The notes under the pieces were generated by a model. The model was not told the origin of the DNA. It was given only the letters and a program-made list of their open reading frames with translations, and made no database searches. Position numbers and translations under genes: made by a program. A stretch of DNA of 64,000 bases from Pochonia chlamydosporia 170 (Eukaryota; Ascomycota; Sordariomycetes; Hypocreales; Clavicipitaceae), in contig NC_035790.1 in NCBI RefSeq assembly GCF_001653235.2, positions 4,464,001-4,528,000 on the forward strand. Reading direction: 5' to 3'. Shown in pieces: positions 1 through 12,348 of this stretch; the first letter of the stretch is position 1; each line of letters opens with the position of its first letter.

Positions 1-2200
1 GTTGGTCCATGATTGTCCGAGTGTAAAGGAGCTCTGTGACTGCTTATACCTTTCACTCCGCGATGGGAAGCGGTGTTGACCGAGACTGAAGCCGAATCAC
101 ACGAAACGAGCTTCGCGTCTGAATCCAGATTCCAGAACGACAAGATCCCGCAAACAGTCTAGGGAAATTTTAAGCCACCCACAGAACCAAAGGAAGAAAG
201 AAGAGGCAAAATGAAGAAAGTAAACTCAGGAGAAGTCCATGTAAGATTTCCTAAGTGCACAAGAAACAAGCCATTACGACCAGACAAGACAAGCTATCCT
301 GTGATTGATTGCCCCGCCAAGAACTTCATTACGACAGCTTGAGCGGTTCATCTTGTTCATAATAAAAGCAACGAGACCCCGAGGCAAAAATAAAAACAAT
401 TGAGACAAGAGACATTATGGTGAGACCGTAAAGGGTAGTCAGGGAGAAAAAAGGAAGCAAGGTGAGGGGAGAAAAGGAAGGTATCCCGGGCACACAAGAC
501 ATTCCCAACACATGTGCAGCCCATGTCCATCTTGGTACTAGCGTCAACCGAGCGAGCTGCACATCAATTGATTGTGAATTTGTTGGCACCATTCGGGATG
601 GATTGCAACCGTGTGTACGCATGGAATGTCTATGGACTTGATGCACGGATACACAAAAGCGGACAGATTTGCCCATTAACAATGTAGTGAACAGCCAGAG
701 TATTTACAGTTAGACAGAGTGTTACTTTCTCCCGAATGGTCGGTGTAGTAACAGAGGTCAACTGCATGTGGTCTGATGCTTGCAGGCTGGGGTCAAGTCA
801 ACTCTAACTGGGGAATGCCTGCACGCTTCATATGGCTGGCTTCAATACTGGCTGGTTGGATGGATGATGATGTTGCACAGGCGGCGTGGTGGCGTGCATT
901 AGCTTCGATTGCTTCTTGTGCACTGCCAAACCGGGTAATTTCTGACTTCAAGTTGTGATCAAGAATAACTTACTCCGTACACCAGATAGGTATGAGAACA
1001 CGTTTTTCGAATATGAACGCACGCATTGATTCCATACTCTACGCACTTCACTCAAAGCACCAGACCAGACACAGCTGGTTCCATCAATTGATCTCTGCTC
1101 TACTCAATGTTGTCCATCGCCATCTGCTGCATTCAATCTGACCCTGCTCAATTCAGCGCCGCCCTCTTCTTTCGCCCTTCAATGTCCCCAAAATCACCAT
1201 GTCATCGAACCCGACTTATTTATTACCGGACGCAAGGACTAGATTCTCCAAAGGAGTCAAGTTGACTGACTGCTTTCGCCCTGTTTCCTGTTATTTCCTT
1301 GAGTTTGCAAAAGCAGGTCAAGGGAGACCCTACATAAGGGCCAAACTGTCAATCCATGTCCCTCAACTGCCGGCTATCTGCACTCACATCAAATGATCTC
1401 CCTAGTTTTGAGTCTTTTGACCCCCTTCTCCCACATGCAGTCTGGTACCTCCATGTCCAGTTGTCAGTGACGTCTGACCACCACACCAGACAGTTTCCGT
1501 GGATATGTCGTCGATCATCCGCCCACACTCCATTTTCAACCCTCTTGCCCGGCATCAAAGCCATTCGCTGGCTTCGTAAAATGAATCTCATGTCTCGGGA
1601 AACCATTCCCATTGTCCCGCTACAATTGAAAAGTCGCCCGCACCTTGTTCATCACCACGGGCCGTAGCACACGCGAGAGATGATGCATGTTTAACACTCG
1701 AAAAGCCTCCGCGAAGGCAGTGTACCACCGGACTCTTCACCAGCCAGCCTTTCTGATCATCAAAGTCCTGAGCCAAAGCAGCATTTCCGGCACACTGTCT
1801 CTCAACCGTTTCTTTGTGTTTCTCCGCGGCAATTACCACCCAAATTCAAGGGTCCCTGTGAGTACAGGCTACGAAAAGCAAGTTGAGTATTTCCGGATCA
1901 ACCAGACCGTAGTCGGAGAAGCATGTCCTGCATCTCGGACCGCTATCTTTCAATGTTGTCTACTCGCCTCATCACCACTGTCATCAAAAGCCGGGAACTC
2001 GTCAAGTCATAACATGAAGTCGTATTCATCTAAATGCAGGACATGCCCGGCGACTTGAGTTTCTCCCACGCTAAGTTTCAATTGCTCATGACAGCCATGT
2101 ATTAACAACATATGTGCCCATATACACACGACATAATATGCACAGCCCACCATCTTGGCCACGTCTATACTCATGCATGCCATACTTTACATAATACACT
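1..2200. other. Left-edge spacer, no gene recognised
   Basis: No reading frame here has both an ATG start and recognisable protein character. The stretch holds pyrimidine-rich sequence around 1130-1180 and 1400-1560, several copies of the dispersed ACCAGAC word (for example near 1068 and 1484), and one TACTCCGTA word at 971-979. The last part, just below 2200, is the 3' flank of the peroxisomal ABC transporter gene on the minus strand. Confidence 0.6.
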
Positions 2201-4979
2201 CTATGTAGCCACAGCGTCGGGTTGCTCTTTCGTCTCTTCGAATTCGTCCTCTTCGTTATCCTCCTCCACCATTACCAGTTCGTCACCCGGTTTGGTCTCC
2301 ACTGGCTCCTGTTTGCCTTCCCTTTGTGTGTACTCAGGTGCAGCCAGAGATTCTCCCTTATCCGTCCAGACCGAAGCAAGCTCCAGCTCGATTTCATCTC
2401 GCCGCTTCTTCAGCTCATCAACTTCTGCCAGACGCTCACGTAGCTCTTGGACTTCCTTTTCAACTTGCATCTTCTCCCGCTCCGTACCAATTCGCTCAAA
2501 CTCCCATTCGTCGCCACTGTCGCCCATGCCTAACATCAGGTTAAATGTGTGGTACCTCTTCAGTGATGCTCGGGTAGATATCGTAATAAGAGCTGATTGA
2601 ATCAAGGGGGTCAGCTTCACAATTGTTTTTACATAAACAGCGTCAAGGTATTGCCTGCACTTACTGATACCCTTTTCCTTGCACGTCTCGTACAAAAGGC
2701 CCTCCACATCACTTGATACAGCGCTGGTGCCCTCGTCGATAATGGCATATTGAGGTTCGTGATACAGCAGTCTTGCAAATTGCATCCTCTGCTTCTCGCC
2801 GCCACTGAGCACATCCTTCCACTCCTTCCGAGTATCCCATCCACCCTCACGATCTGGCAAGTAGCCCAGCTTCGCTTCCTCCAGGATTCGCTGTAGTTCC
2901 ACTTCCGACTTTCGCTTCTCCCTCATGTCGACATGGCCGTCGGGATAAATGACCTGGTCACGCAGCGTTCCGGGGCTGAGATACGGTCTTTGTGGCAAGA
3001 ACATGATCCCATCTTGGCCGATATTCTTTGGGCGACTAACCAAGCCTCGGTAGACCGGCCACAGACCTGCCAGAATGCGGCCTATTGCACTCTTTCCCAC
3101 GCCATTGGGGCCAGAAATCTATGAAAACTGGCGTCAGCTTCCCGTCCAGCGCAAGTGTTTGGGGTTGAAGAAGAATCATGGGCCGAACCAGAAAGGGCCG
3201 CCGTAGGAATGTGCTTACCAAAAGATGCTCCCCATTGCGAACAATCATTGACAACGAGTCCAACAATTCGTCTCCTCCCTGAGGCCACAAGCCAGGAGCA
3301 ACGATAGGTACATGCTCAAATCGAACGCCATCGAACCCCTTTTGAATGGTGCCCTGTACGTCAGATAGTGAGTAAAGCTCATTTTGTCCACTCCGGAGAT
3401 AATATGCATTTGCATGCACGCGATGGAGAGTCGAAATCAGTGTGTACACTCGACTCGTGTATCCCGCAAGCTCAGACAAATCCTTGATAGAGTACATCAT
3501 TCTGCCTCCGGCATCCGCCAGAGACAGCATGAGTCTCTTATTTGTAATAAAATCCTTCATCCTATTGCGCTCACGGCCACCTTTCTCAATGTTGTCAACC
3601 ATTTCAGCTGCTCCGCCAATTCCACCCCATGCTGGTAGAAACACAGGGAGGGATGCAAGAAGATAGCCATAAGCACTCCAGCTGTACTTGAGGATAAAGT
3701 CTTCCAGAATATTGTACCGGATCTTCAGCATGTAGATGCCCTCCATCCAGCTCTTTAGCGATTTGTATTCCTTGTTCAAAAACGTCTTCTCGATATCAGC
3801 ACCACCGTAAAAGGCGACCTCTTCGGCGTTAGCAATCAATCTGGCGTGAAGACTGCGGAAGTCGCCCTCTTTGCGGCCCTCGACGGCCTTGAGCTTTCCA
3901 AAGGGAGGTGAGAGTCTGCGAAGAATGCTGGCGGTCAAGAAATAGTTGCTCATTAAGCCTGAGAGAGCCAGAGGGCCGAGGGACCGGTACAGCTGAAAGC
4001 TGAAGACACAGAGATCCACGAAGGGCTTTCCGAGGGACGAATATAGGTTAGCGGCGGCAGCGCAGAAAAGGGTCAGGTCCTGTGTGATAAATTGATCCGC
4101 GCCATGACCAACACCACCATCGAGGTTGTGAAGTTTATAGTAATTAAGATTCTCGTTCAAGTATAGGTCGTGAATATACCGGGTAAGGCGGGTACGGAAC
4201 GCGATGGATACTTTGGACTCCAAAAATTTGATCATAGCATTGGTGTATGATGCAAATCCACCAAGGCCGCACCACTATTGAAATATAAGTATAGTATTCG
4301 GTATGGAATGGCCCGTCGCACACATGCCGATAGGATGGATAGAACGTACCTTGGCAATGCCCCAAAGAAAGGCCCTTCCGTTTCCAGCCACCAGGTCCCG
4401 AACAAGTTCACCATCCAACCGTGCGACGACTAGCGACAGATAGGTTCGAAGCATCAGGAAAATGCCATGACTTAGAAGCAGACCGGCCTCCTTACTTGAC
4501 CAGCGGGGAATCATGATACTGAGAAGGCTCAGAAACTGGTGCAAGAATGCCAGGTTCAACCCTGGTTTTGCCTGCGCTGAAGGAACAGTGCCATCGCCTA
4601 GGCCGGATACCCTTGGAGGGTTCAGGAAGAGACGGCGATGCGCTTCGAATGTCAATGGTTTCGTAGTGTTTATAGTAACTTTGGAAGTTCCGTTTTTATA
4701 TGGCACATATATCGTTCTAGACCCATCCTTGTTGTGAAGCCATGAGTTCGTCCTAACCAACTTGCGGCCTTGTTCCCGCTCTTGGTGTTGTCGCTTCCAT
4801 CGTCGGCGGTAGCCTTCACCTCCAAGAACGATTGTGAGAGTGAGGGCAAGCGTAGCAAGAATGCGTGTAACTTTTGATGTGCCACGCAGTCTTGATCGCG
4901 CAGCAGACGTCCATTTATCAATAAAGGCGGCCAGGGCATCCTCCGCCGCCGTCCTTCTCAGGCTGGACTGTGCGGCCAT
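2201..4979 (-). CDS. pxa1: Peroxisomal ABC half-transporter, subfamily D (PXA1-type)
   Basis: Predicted to import long-chain acyl-CoA into peroxisomes for beta-oxidation, working as a dimer of ABCD half-transporters in the peroxisomal membrane. Four exons: 4979-4350, 4274-3219, 3118-2665 and 2592-2201, giving 843 aa. The introns (75, 100 and 72 nt) are GT-AG. The N-terminal part is hydrophobic transmembrane sequence. The ABCD EAA-like motif appears as NAEEVAFYGG around residue 345. The nucleotide-binding domain has Walker A GPNGVGKS (near 565), signature LSGGEKQRM (near 660) and Walker B ending IIDEGTSAVSSD. The intron at 3119-3218 falls two codons before Walker A. After the NBD there is an acidic, coiled-coil-like tail of about 100 residues rich in Glu. 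The ATG at 4979 gives a conventional ABCD N-terminus. Length fits the family (about 800-870 aa). Pxa1 versus its partner Pxa2 is not settled by sequence alone; the subfamily is secure. Confidence 0.93.
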
Positions 4980-6215
4980 GGCGTCTGCTGGACACTCGCA
5001 ACGTGATGCCGAAAACGTTGCGCGACCAAACCAGCGCGATCATGAAGCCCCGTTGCGAGGAACAGTTGGTCCAGTCAACCGGCAGCTCGATGGTCCGTCG
5101 TTGTAAGATGTTTGAGGGGTGGTGTGCAGTGATACGAAAATGTGTAATGTGTCAACTGCTAAGTTGACGTCAAAGAATGGTTGTGGAAGCATGGATCAAT
5201 GAGGTGTCGTCTGGTCTGGTCCTGTCAAGTTGCATTACTCCAGCATGTGAAGGCTGGCATTTGGCGTATCCGAGGCACTCAGTGTTGCCACGAGGACTGG
5301 AGCACTCAGAGCCCCCGAAGCTGGTGCCGAAGCACAGCGTTCCAGCGGCAAATGTGGAGCGGACTGGACTGCAGCAGCTGCTGGCTGGAAGCTCTCAAAC
5401 CCGCACGGGGCAGCAACAACATTGAAGCACTTGGGGTCGAGTGAGATTGGACCAGGCTCTGCGGAGTAAGCAGAGGCTGCTGTGGATTGACAGATCTGGG
5501 GGACGGAAGCACAAATTGTGAGCGGGCGGCGGCGGGTGTGCTAACCCGGTTATCTGGGGCAAACAGCTTCTGCGCCTTAAGCGCAAACTTTAGTCTGGTA
5601 CCAATTGACCAGCGCTGAGACCAGCACGACTCGATGTCGTTCCATGCCCAGTGCATTATCGTAAGCCAGCAGCTCTTGACATGCATGCCTCAGGCAAGCG
5701 GTGGTCAACATCTGGTGTGTTCCTCCATCACATGATGAAATGACGCACAGACACAAACGTGACTTGGCATAGCACGGATCCCGCGCTGCCGGAGCTTGGC
5801 CGGGACGAACCATCTCAGCCAGCTTCTGGAAGATCGACTCCGAAACGCCTCCTGGTAATTGCAACTCTTCCGTGAGATACGCTGTACGCTGACGAGTTAT
5901 TACATTCTAAGTTGACGGAGCTGGGTGACTTAAGGGGTGTGCCACCACACTTTCATCCCGAATATTAGGCAAGCAAGCCTCAAACAGTGATTCTCAATCC
6001 GGACCTGAGTTTTGATTGCAAGTCCGGAGTTGCACCATGGCCATTCTCCCTGCTAGTAGCCTGCACAGCGCAGGGCAAGGGATATTGATAAGCAGGGACA
6101 GTGAAGATAGATTTAATTCGTCATTTGCTATACTGACCTCAAATTATGGCATGCTGCACAAGAGCGAAGTGAAATCATACAGCGGTGCAGCGAAGTATAG
6201 TGCTGGCACAGGCAC

Positions 6216-6252
6216 AAAAAAAAACAAAAAAAAAGGAGAGAGAGAGAGAGAG
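6216..6252. repeat. A-tract followed by (GA)n microsatellite
   Basis: A run of A interrupted by a single C (6216-6234) leads straight into about nine GA units (6235-6252). It lies in the large spacer, with no overlapping gene. Confidence 0.9.
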
Positions 6253-6909
6253 CCACTGTATGTATAGGGTAGCACTGAGATACAGCAAGCAAACCCACGA
6301 GAATGTTTGCCTAAGTAGATGATGTTCTGGGTGAAAGTGCATTGTTGCGAACCAGACCCCAGCGGCAATCTCTCGGGAGGAGAGTCGCTGGGTGGGTGCC
6401 CTGAGAAGGCCAGAGAGGCTACGCTGCATATCACATCTGATGGTTTACTGCTGTTTGTCTACTATTTCGTGATGCACATGTTGGTGTATTTTTGGTTGTG
6501 GACAAATACCTGTAGCGAAAGACTGCCGGTGCCAACAATGAGTCTCTAAGCGGACCGGTCCCTATTTCTATCCCGGAACGAACAAGACCACATATCAAAG
6601 GATGAGTGTGTCTGTCAACTTTCAATGTTCCGGCGCAAAGTGTCCGTCCGCCAATACTACCACATTACTTCCTGTCCATTCAACAATCGGCCCAGCGCAG
6701 CCTGGTCTCGACTAGAGTTGGCGGTGCAGGCGGGACGCTCGACCGAGAGGCAAGCCAGGCTCGGCAGCATGCATGAGCATCACAGCACACTGGCTGGCCA
6801 GGCGTGCTGGGGTACACATGATGGGCGCCAACAGATCCAATCAAGAAGCTGGAACAACACCTAGAAAAGCGAGTGGGTGGTTCCTTGTTTGACGCTGTCT
6901 TGTCCAGTG

Positions 6910-6928
6910 TACCTAGGTACCTAGGTAT
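6910..6928. repeat. Nested TACCTAGGTA palindrome
   Basis: Two overlapping TACCTAGGTA copies. Related words lie at 13594-13605, 27925-27935, 55394-55402 and 58721-58730. Confidence 0.8.
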
Positions 6929-7281
6929 GTACGGGTTTGCATCGAGCCATTTGTCTGGACCGTACTCTGTAGTTCACTCGACGAATTGGCCGTTGAACAT
7001 GCAGTGTGGTCACTTCGGGGTGACAGAGCACTTGGGAAGGAGACTGGCGACGTGGAACTGCATCAACGCTGAATATTTGAGAAAAGCGTCAATTGAGCCG
7101 GAGAGCAGTAACAACCATAGAGGAAAATTTGGCTACTAGGAAAGCCACAGTCAACGATGCACAGAGGCACGCAGAAAGGACATTTGGAAACATGGCGCAC
7201 CGAGTGCTCTCGGGGGAACGCCCTGGGCACTGTCATTGAATATTGCGTCTGGTGGTAGCCAACATTTGAACCACACCTGTG

Positions 7282-7305
7282 TACTCCGTACTCCGTACGG
7301 AGTAG
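7282..7305. repeat. Nested TACTCCGTA / TACGGAGTA palindrome
   Basis: Two overlapping TACTCCGTA copies run into the reverse complement TACGGAGTA, creating the 16-bp palindrome TACTCCGTACGGAGTA. Single copies of either half occur elsewhere in the spacers. Confidence 0.8.
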
Positions 7306-7843
7306 CTTTGATGGGGAGGGGAACGCAAAGTCACACAATTCCCTTCAGTCCACTCCTGTCACACGGGGTATGGTGATAGAGACCGCCTGGCCCAAATGAC
7401 TCCAAAATCCCCACAAACCACCAGAGGTCTTACAGTAGTATTTCTTCTTAGGTTACAGTAGACATCTCGTCTGTTCAGTACGGAGTATGATTTGCGCAAT
7501 TAGCTTTGAGATACCCCCTCAGCTGGACCTGGCAACCGAAACACAGAGCCCTGCCAAAGGCACTATGACCACACCTGGATAGGGTACATCGAAGCAAAGC
7601 ATCAAGCTTCAGGCACCGCTGGAGCCTCAACAAGAAAAAGAAAAGAAAAGAAATATAAGAAAAGAGTAGACTACTCCGAAGACCAGCACTAATTGTCCAG
7701 GAGTCAGTGGTAACTCCCCAAGTCTGCAGCTTCTGCAGCTAAGACTTGTGCATGGTGGGCTGGTGTGCGCTGTGTGGCACCAGGACTCAGGTGAACTACC
7801 AGCTTGACCACACAGTCCGAAATGGACCAGAATTGACCAGTTG

Positions 7844-7857
7844 ACCAGACGTCTGGT
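7844..7857. promoter_or_regulatory. 14-bp perfect palindrome ACCAGACGTCTGGT
   Basis: Identical to the core of the palindrome at 24197-24214. Lies in the divergent spacer upstream of psr1, among several further ACCAG words. Confidence 0.4.
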
Positions 7858-9121
7858 GGAACCAGAGGGACATTGAACTTAGAATATTGAAGGGGGAACA
7901 GCACAAGGTTCAAGTTAGTCGCCAACATAGCGGCCCGCGTTGCAGAGCGGCGTCCAAGAGAACACTGGCGTCGGACCTAATATTGGATTGGTGCTAGCGA
8001 AAGCACAAGCATGAAGAGAGAGTGCAATTGGGGGCCCAGAATCGACGCCCAATAATTTATTTGCATGGGGTGATGTTTCCTGGCTTCATCAAGACCCCAT
8101 TGTTAAGATGAGCGACCTTGGCGGCTGCTCATCACACACAGGTCAAGAGAGATTGAGACTGGGGCGGCAGGTCCCGCAGCTTACGGGAGTAACTTGATAC
8201 GGTGCGGATGAGCCAAATAACACTGTATTTTCTGACGTATTCTGCAGGTAATCAGCACGTGCGAGTCTCCTGCACCCCGCACTGCTACAGATCCTACCCT
8301 ACCACCACACCCCTGCTGGTTCATCTCAAGACGCACTCCACTCACACCTTAGCGAACCACCCCCTCCGCTGCCTCCATGTTCCCCCCCAGCCAGTGTCCT
8401 TGCACCAGACATGGACCAGACCATTGACATTGACGCTTGACACTCTGCGCTCATTCTGCACGCATGCTCACGCTCTTGTCAACTGGATCTGTCTGCACCA
8501 TTCATTGACGCTGTAGGCTCTCCATGTCCTGCTTGGGTGCGAATCTGGTCCCTGCAATTGTGCGCCTTCTGTTTGGTCTGTGTTCTCTGGCCCAGGTTGG
8601 TCCTGCTAGCCGTCCCCGTCCACTCCACCATTTGAATAGGCACTCACCCAGCAGCCAGCCATCTCATCCCATCCCAGACTGGAGGTTAAAGACCGTCATT
8701 TCGCTTGTTCTACCCGGCTCTTCAGCTCCGATACGTCGTCCCCCGTGTCTTTCTTTGTTCACCTCCAGCGTTTCTCCTCCAGATCATCGCGACCTCTATA
8801 TCCTCACGTCGCCAACCGGGTCGCCTCGAATTCTTGCCGTTTGCGGCCCTTTGGCTCATGCTGGCAGTGCCCCCAGCCGCTTTACCCCCCACAAACAAGC
8901 CCAACCTCTCTCAACCTGCCAGCCCTGATTTCCTGGCAAGGGCGAATCCCCTAATTTCGCGCTCCGGCGACCGCCAACAGCTTCGTTTTTGGACACTCGA
9001 GACGGCGGTGATCCTTCGTTACGGCCGCCCACTCTGAGGGCTGAAGATTTTGGGCCAGTTTCACGACTGTTGGGCGATACTACGATTGGTTCGGAGGCTC
9101 TGAGCAGTGAGGAGACCAAGG

Positions 9122-9422
9122 GTGAGTTCTTTTGGTACACAGGAAATTTCGCGAGCGATTTCGTGCGCAATCTTATCCAGAGCTTCAAATTTCGTTCTCT
9201 TGCTTCTTATCGAGAGGCCGGCCGTTGTTGGAGACAGTGTCGAAGGAGTTCCCAAAGGAATTCGTTGCGAAGTCGAATCAGGTGTTGTCAAAGACCTGCC
9301 TCGACTTTCGGCAATTCTGCACCGGGTAGCTCTCGTCAAAGTCGATAGCAGCATGCTCCGCCCTCACTCATCTACTAGCGCATGAAGTAGATTGCTGACA
9401 AGTGTGTTCTTACAATCTCTAG
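9122..9422 (+). other. Probable 5'-UTR intron of the Psr1-type gene
   Basis: A GTGAGT donor at 9122 and a TTACAATCTCTAG acceptor ending at 9422, with a TGCTGAC branch-point-like motif about 30 nt upstream of the acceptor, define a 301-nt intron. After splicing, the frame entering the phosphatase has an in-frame TGA just upstream of the junction and no ATG between. The exon upstream is therefore untranslated. Confidence 0.6.
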
Positions 9423-9498
9423 GAATACAGACGTGGCTTCTGTGTTTTCTCTGAACTCCATCACTGTAGCCAAGCAAGGCTGCTGCTCCACCTTCGAG

Positions 9499-11063
9499 AT
9501 GGGGAATGACGGCAACCAGCTGTCGCCCGACGAGGTGGGAACATCCAAGAGCGGCCGTGGTCTTCTCAAGGTTCCCTCAAGATCCTCATCGCAGCAAAGA
9601 AACCAGGCTTCGACCGCCTCGACAGGTTTAAGTGGTGCGACCGTCACCGACCAAAGAAGCAGCATTGACGGTCGGTCAAAAGAGTCCCGAGGCAGCGTTC
9701 CCGGTCGGCAACGAAATGGCAGTGCTTCAACCAACCGTACTGGTGGCGAAAGTGAGCGTGGTCATAATACAGGCAATTCTCAACCCAGTTCCCCTTCTAC
9801 GAGCGAACAAAAACGTAGACGGAAGAAAAATGGGGGACTTTTATCACTGCTGGGATGCTGTGGTGTTCCTGACACCGCCAACACTCTGGAAGAAGGCGAA
9901 AGTGTGAATGTCCAGAAAGTCGAGAAGCTCTCCCCGAGACCGGCCACCGCCAAATCTCGACCACAGGCGGCCCAGGACCAACAAGCAGGAAAATCACATA
10001 ATGAGAAGGAATCTGGCGCAGTCATCCCCACCCCGGGCCAAACCGAAACTCAGGCATCAAGCAGCGCGCAAGAGCCACATACGAACTCTGATCAAACGGG
10101 GAACGAATCAAAACAAGCAGCTGCTCCCGCGGTAACGGTGGAATCTCCGGCTCGACCGACTCAAGAAGAGGTGGAGCTCAGAGAAGGGACAGAGGCAGCT
10201 ACCCATGGCGATGTAGAAATGCAAGATGATAGGAGAGAGGAGCCTGAAGACATGACAGCTACTGATACAGAGGACTCGCAACAGAGGACCATACCACCAG
10301 CTCCTACAGTTTCCGGACCATCAGTTGTCTCTGCTGTCCCCTTAGCTGACGCTGGACCGTCCGCCCCTGAGCAACAGTCTTGGCTTCTGCCTCCAGTCGC
10401 GCCCGAGCACAAGGGCCGAAAATGCCTTGTTCTGGATCTGGACGAGACTCTTGTGCACAGTTCGTTCAAAGTATGTAAATCTGTCGGGTGTACCTTGCGA
10501 AGCCACGACTAACCTTTTTTGCTTTCCAGATTCTTCATCAAGCGGATTTTACGATTCCCGTGGAGATCGAGGGCAATTATCATAATGTTTATGTTATTAA
10601 GCGACCTGGTGTAGACGAATTCATGAAGAGAGTGGGCGAGCTGTACGAAGTTGTAGTCTTTACGGCGTCTGTCTCTAAGGTACCGATTAGCTGGTGGTGT
10701 CATCGATAACGGGGGTTTTCTGAATGTGATATAACTGACAATCTCTCACAGTACGGCGACCCTCTTCTGGATCAGTTGGACATTCACAAAGTAGTCCACC
10801 ATCGTTTGTTCCGAGAGAGCTGTTACAATCATCAGGGTAACTACGTCAAAGACTTATCACAGATTGGCCGAGACCTCAAAGACACCATCATTATCGACAA
10901 CTCACCAACTTCCTATATTTTCCATCCGCAACATGCCGTTCCAATCAGCAGTTGGTTCTCGGACGCTCATGACAACGAATTATTAGATCTTATCCCCGTT
11001 CTCGAGGACTTGGCAGGCCCCAACGTCGCAGACGTCAGCCTAGTCCTCGATGTCACTCTTTGA
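9499..11063 (+). CDS. psr1: Psr1/Psr2-type FCP1-like (NIF) protein phosphatase
   Basis: HAD-superfamily aspartate phosphatase of the FCP1/SCP (NIF) type. Family members Psr1/Psr2 act at the plasma membrane in sodium-stress and general stress responses. Exons: 9499-10470, 10530-10679 and 10752-11063, giving 477 aa. The catalytic DxDxT is D313-L-D315-E-T317 in [13 protein letters not shown], followed by [17 protein letters not shown] and a [11 protein letters not shown] motif; the catalytic domain spans about 305-470. The first 300 residues are low-complexity Ser/Thr/Gln/Glu-rich sequence. Within them [12 protein letters not shown] (near 110) carries a Cys pair that could be palmitoylated, as for the Cys-rich N-terminus of yeast Psr1. 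The ATG at 9499 is the first in frame (G at -3 and +4). The frame stays open upstream to a GTG at 9433, but a nuclear fungal gene should use ATG. Orthology within the NIF family is inferred from the Cys-pair motif and C-terminal domain. Confidence 0.9.
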
Positions 11064-12348
11064 GATACCACTTTTTTCTTCATCTGTTTTTTTATATCTT
11101 CACCTTTCGTCACATGTCATCATCGAGAAAGCACCGCGATTTGCAATATTGGAATCATAGCGGCTGGCGTTTTGGTTTCAGATACTTCGTTTCCTGATGT
11201 AGATGTACTACTGTCTAATCATATATAATCGGCCACGGCGGAAGAGGAAGATGGCCCTCTATACGGCTAGATTTTCATTTTGATAAAAATGGGAAGCTCT
11301 GCTTGATCTTGGGCGAATTATCCGTTCATTCAAGCATACGCCATCACATCCAAAGGGACTCGAAAGTGAAATACAAAAAAGTTGGAATGGGACAAGAGCA
11401 TGGAAATTGCAATGGTTGTGCCATTTTATGAAGGAAGAGCTGGCAATCCCTTTTCTCTTCGGGTCTGGTGCCCGACGACTTGACTTTTCTTTATCCCCTT
11501 TCTCTTTTTTCATCTACAGAAACATGCGCGCATTGGAAGCGAAAGAAAAGATGGAAGATCGATGCAGGCGGCATTTATGTCTGTTATTTATTTTTACCGA
11601 CGGAAAAGACCTACAAGCTATGGAATGGCGCCTGGCTGCGATGCGGGCCTGACCAACCGTGTTGGGACAGTTTCAAGTGTTTCGTCCACAATAATTTACT
11701 TCAAGTCTTCTGTTGCCGCAGTACTAATTTCTCCTCTTCATCTGCTTCTCAGAATTTCACTCTTCTTCATTGTGTTGGCTTGTACTTGATCGTTCTGAGA
11801 TATACATACACCAGTGGGCTTGCTAGCAGACTCGGCAACGGGATTGAAATTTTATTATATACTAGTGGCGTTGATGTAGATGCTATTGCGATCAGACCAT
11901 GGGGCAATGTAACAGGTACCTACCGAGACCGCTTATACATAGTCTCGCCAAATTGTAAACTCAGATGGCAAAAGTACATGTATTCGTCTATAGGTGAATA
12001 AAGTATATAGCGATTTCGATTTAGTGGATTGACGTTTCTTTGTAAACATTGAAAGTGCTTGAACCTATAGTTGTGGGGGAAACAGAGAACTGATTGCCTC
12101 CAAAAAGGGCATGTGGTTCTCAGATGGGGAGGCTGTCGACGGAACATTGTTTGGCCGATCTGGGGGGGTTGTCATTCCCTTCTTGTGAATTGTGGCCTCA
12201 TCTCCCTACCATTAGCGCGTGCTGCAATTTCGCCCAGGTAGCTGCCACTCATTCAATCACTCATTCGCAGTATTTCGAGCCCCTTCCGCCAATTCAAGAT
12301 CCAGGAAATCTGCAGCGTTTCCTAATCTAGTTTCTTCAGTCCCGAAAA
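11064..12348. other. Spacer between psr1 and Sec61-beta gene
   Basis: Contains the psr1 3' UTR and the promoter and 5' UTR of the Sec61-beta gene. A 177-codon open stretch at 11468-12001 starts with GTG and has no recognisable domain, so I do not call it. Confidence 0.6.

Larger units (their letters stand above)
4980..9121. other. 4.1-kb spacer between divergent genes
   Basis: This separates the divergently transcribed ABC transporter and Psr1-type phosphatase, so it must hold both promoters. No convincing gene was seen. It contains an A-tract plus GA microsatellite (6216-6252), nested TACCTAGGTA palindromes (6910-6928), nested TACTCCGTA repeats (7282-7305) and a 14-bp perfect palindrome (7844-7857). 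The part from about 8280 to 9120 is strongly pyrimidine-rich and probably includes the phosphatase promoter and 5' leader. Confidence 0.6.

Noticed and set aside
8524..8928. 134-codon plus-strand frame upstream of psr1
   Set aside because: Pro/Ser-rich translation of a pyrimidine-rich leader; no domain. More likely 5' UTR or promoter.
9433..9498. Upstream extension of the Psr1-type protein to a GTG
   Set aside because: Nuclear fungal genes start at ATG; splicing of the upstream exon leads into a stop codon in this frame. ATG 9499 has good context.
11468..12001. 177-codon plus-strand frame between psr1 and the Sec61-beta gene
   Set aside because: Begins with GTG, has no recognisable domain and overlaps probable UTR sequence.
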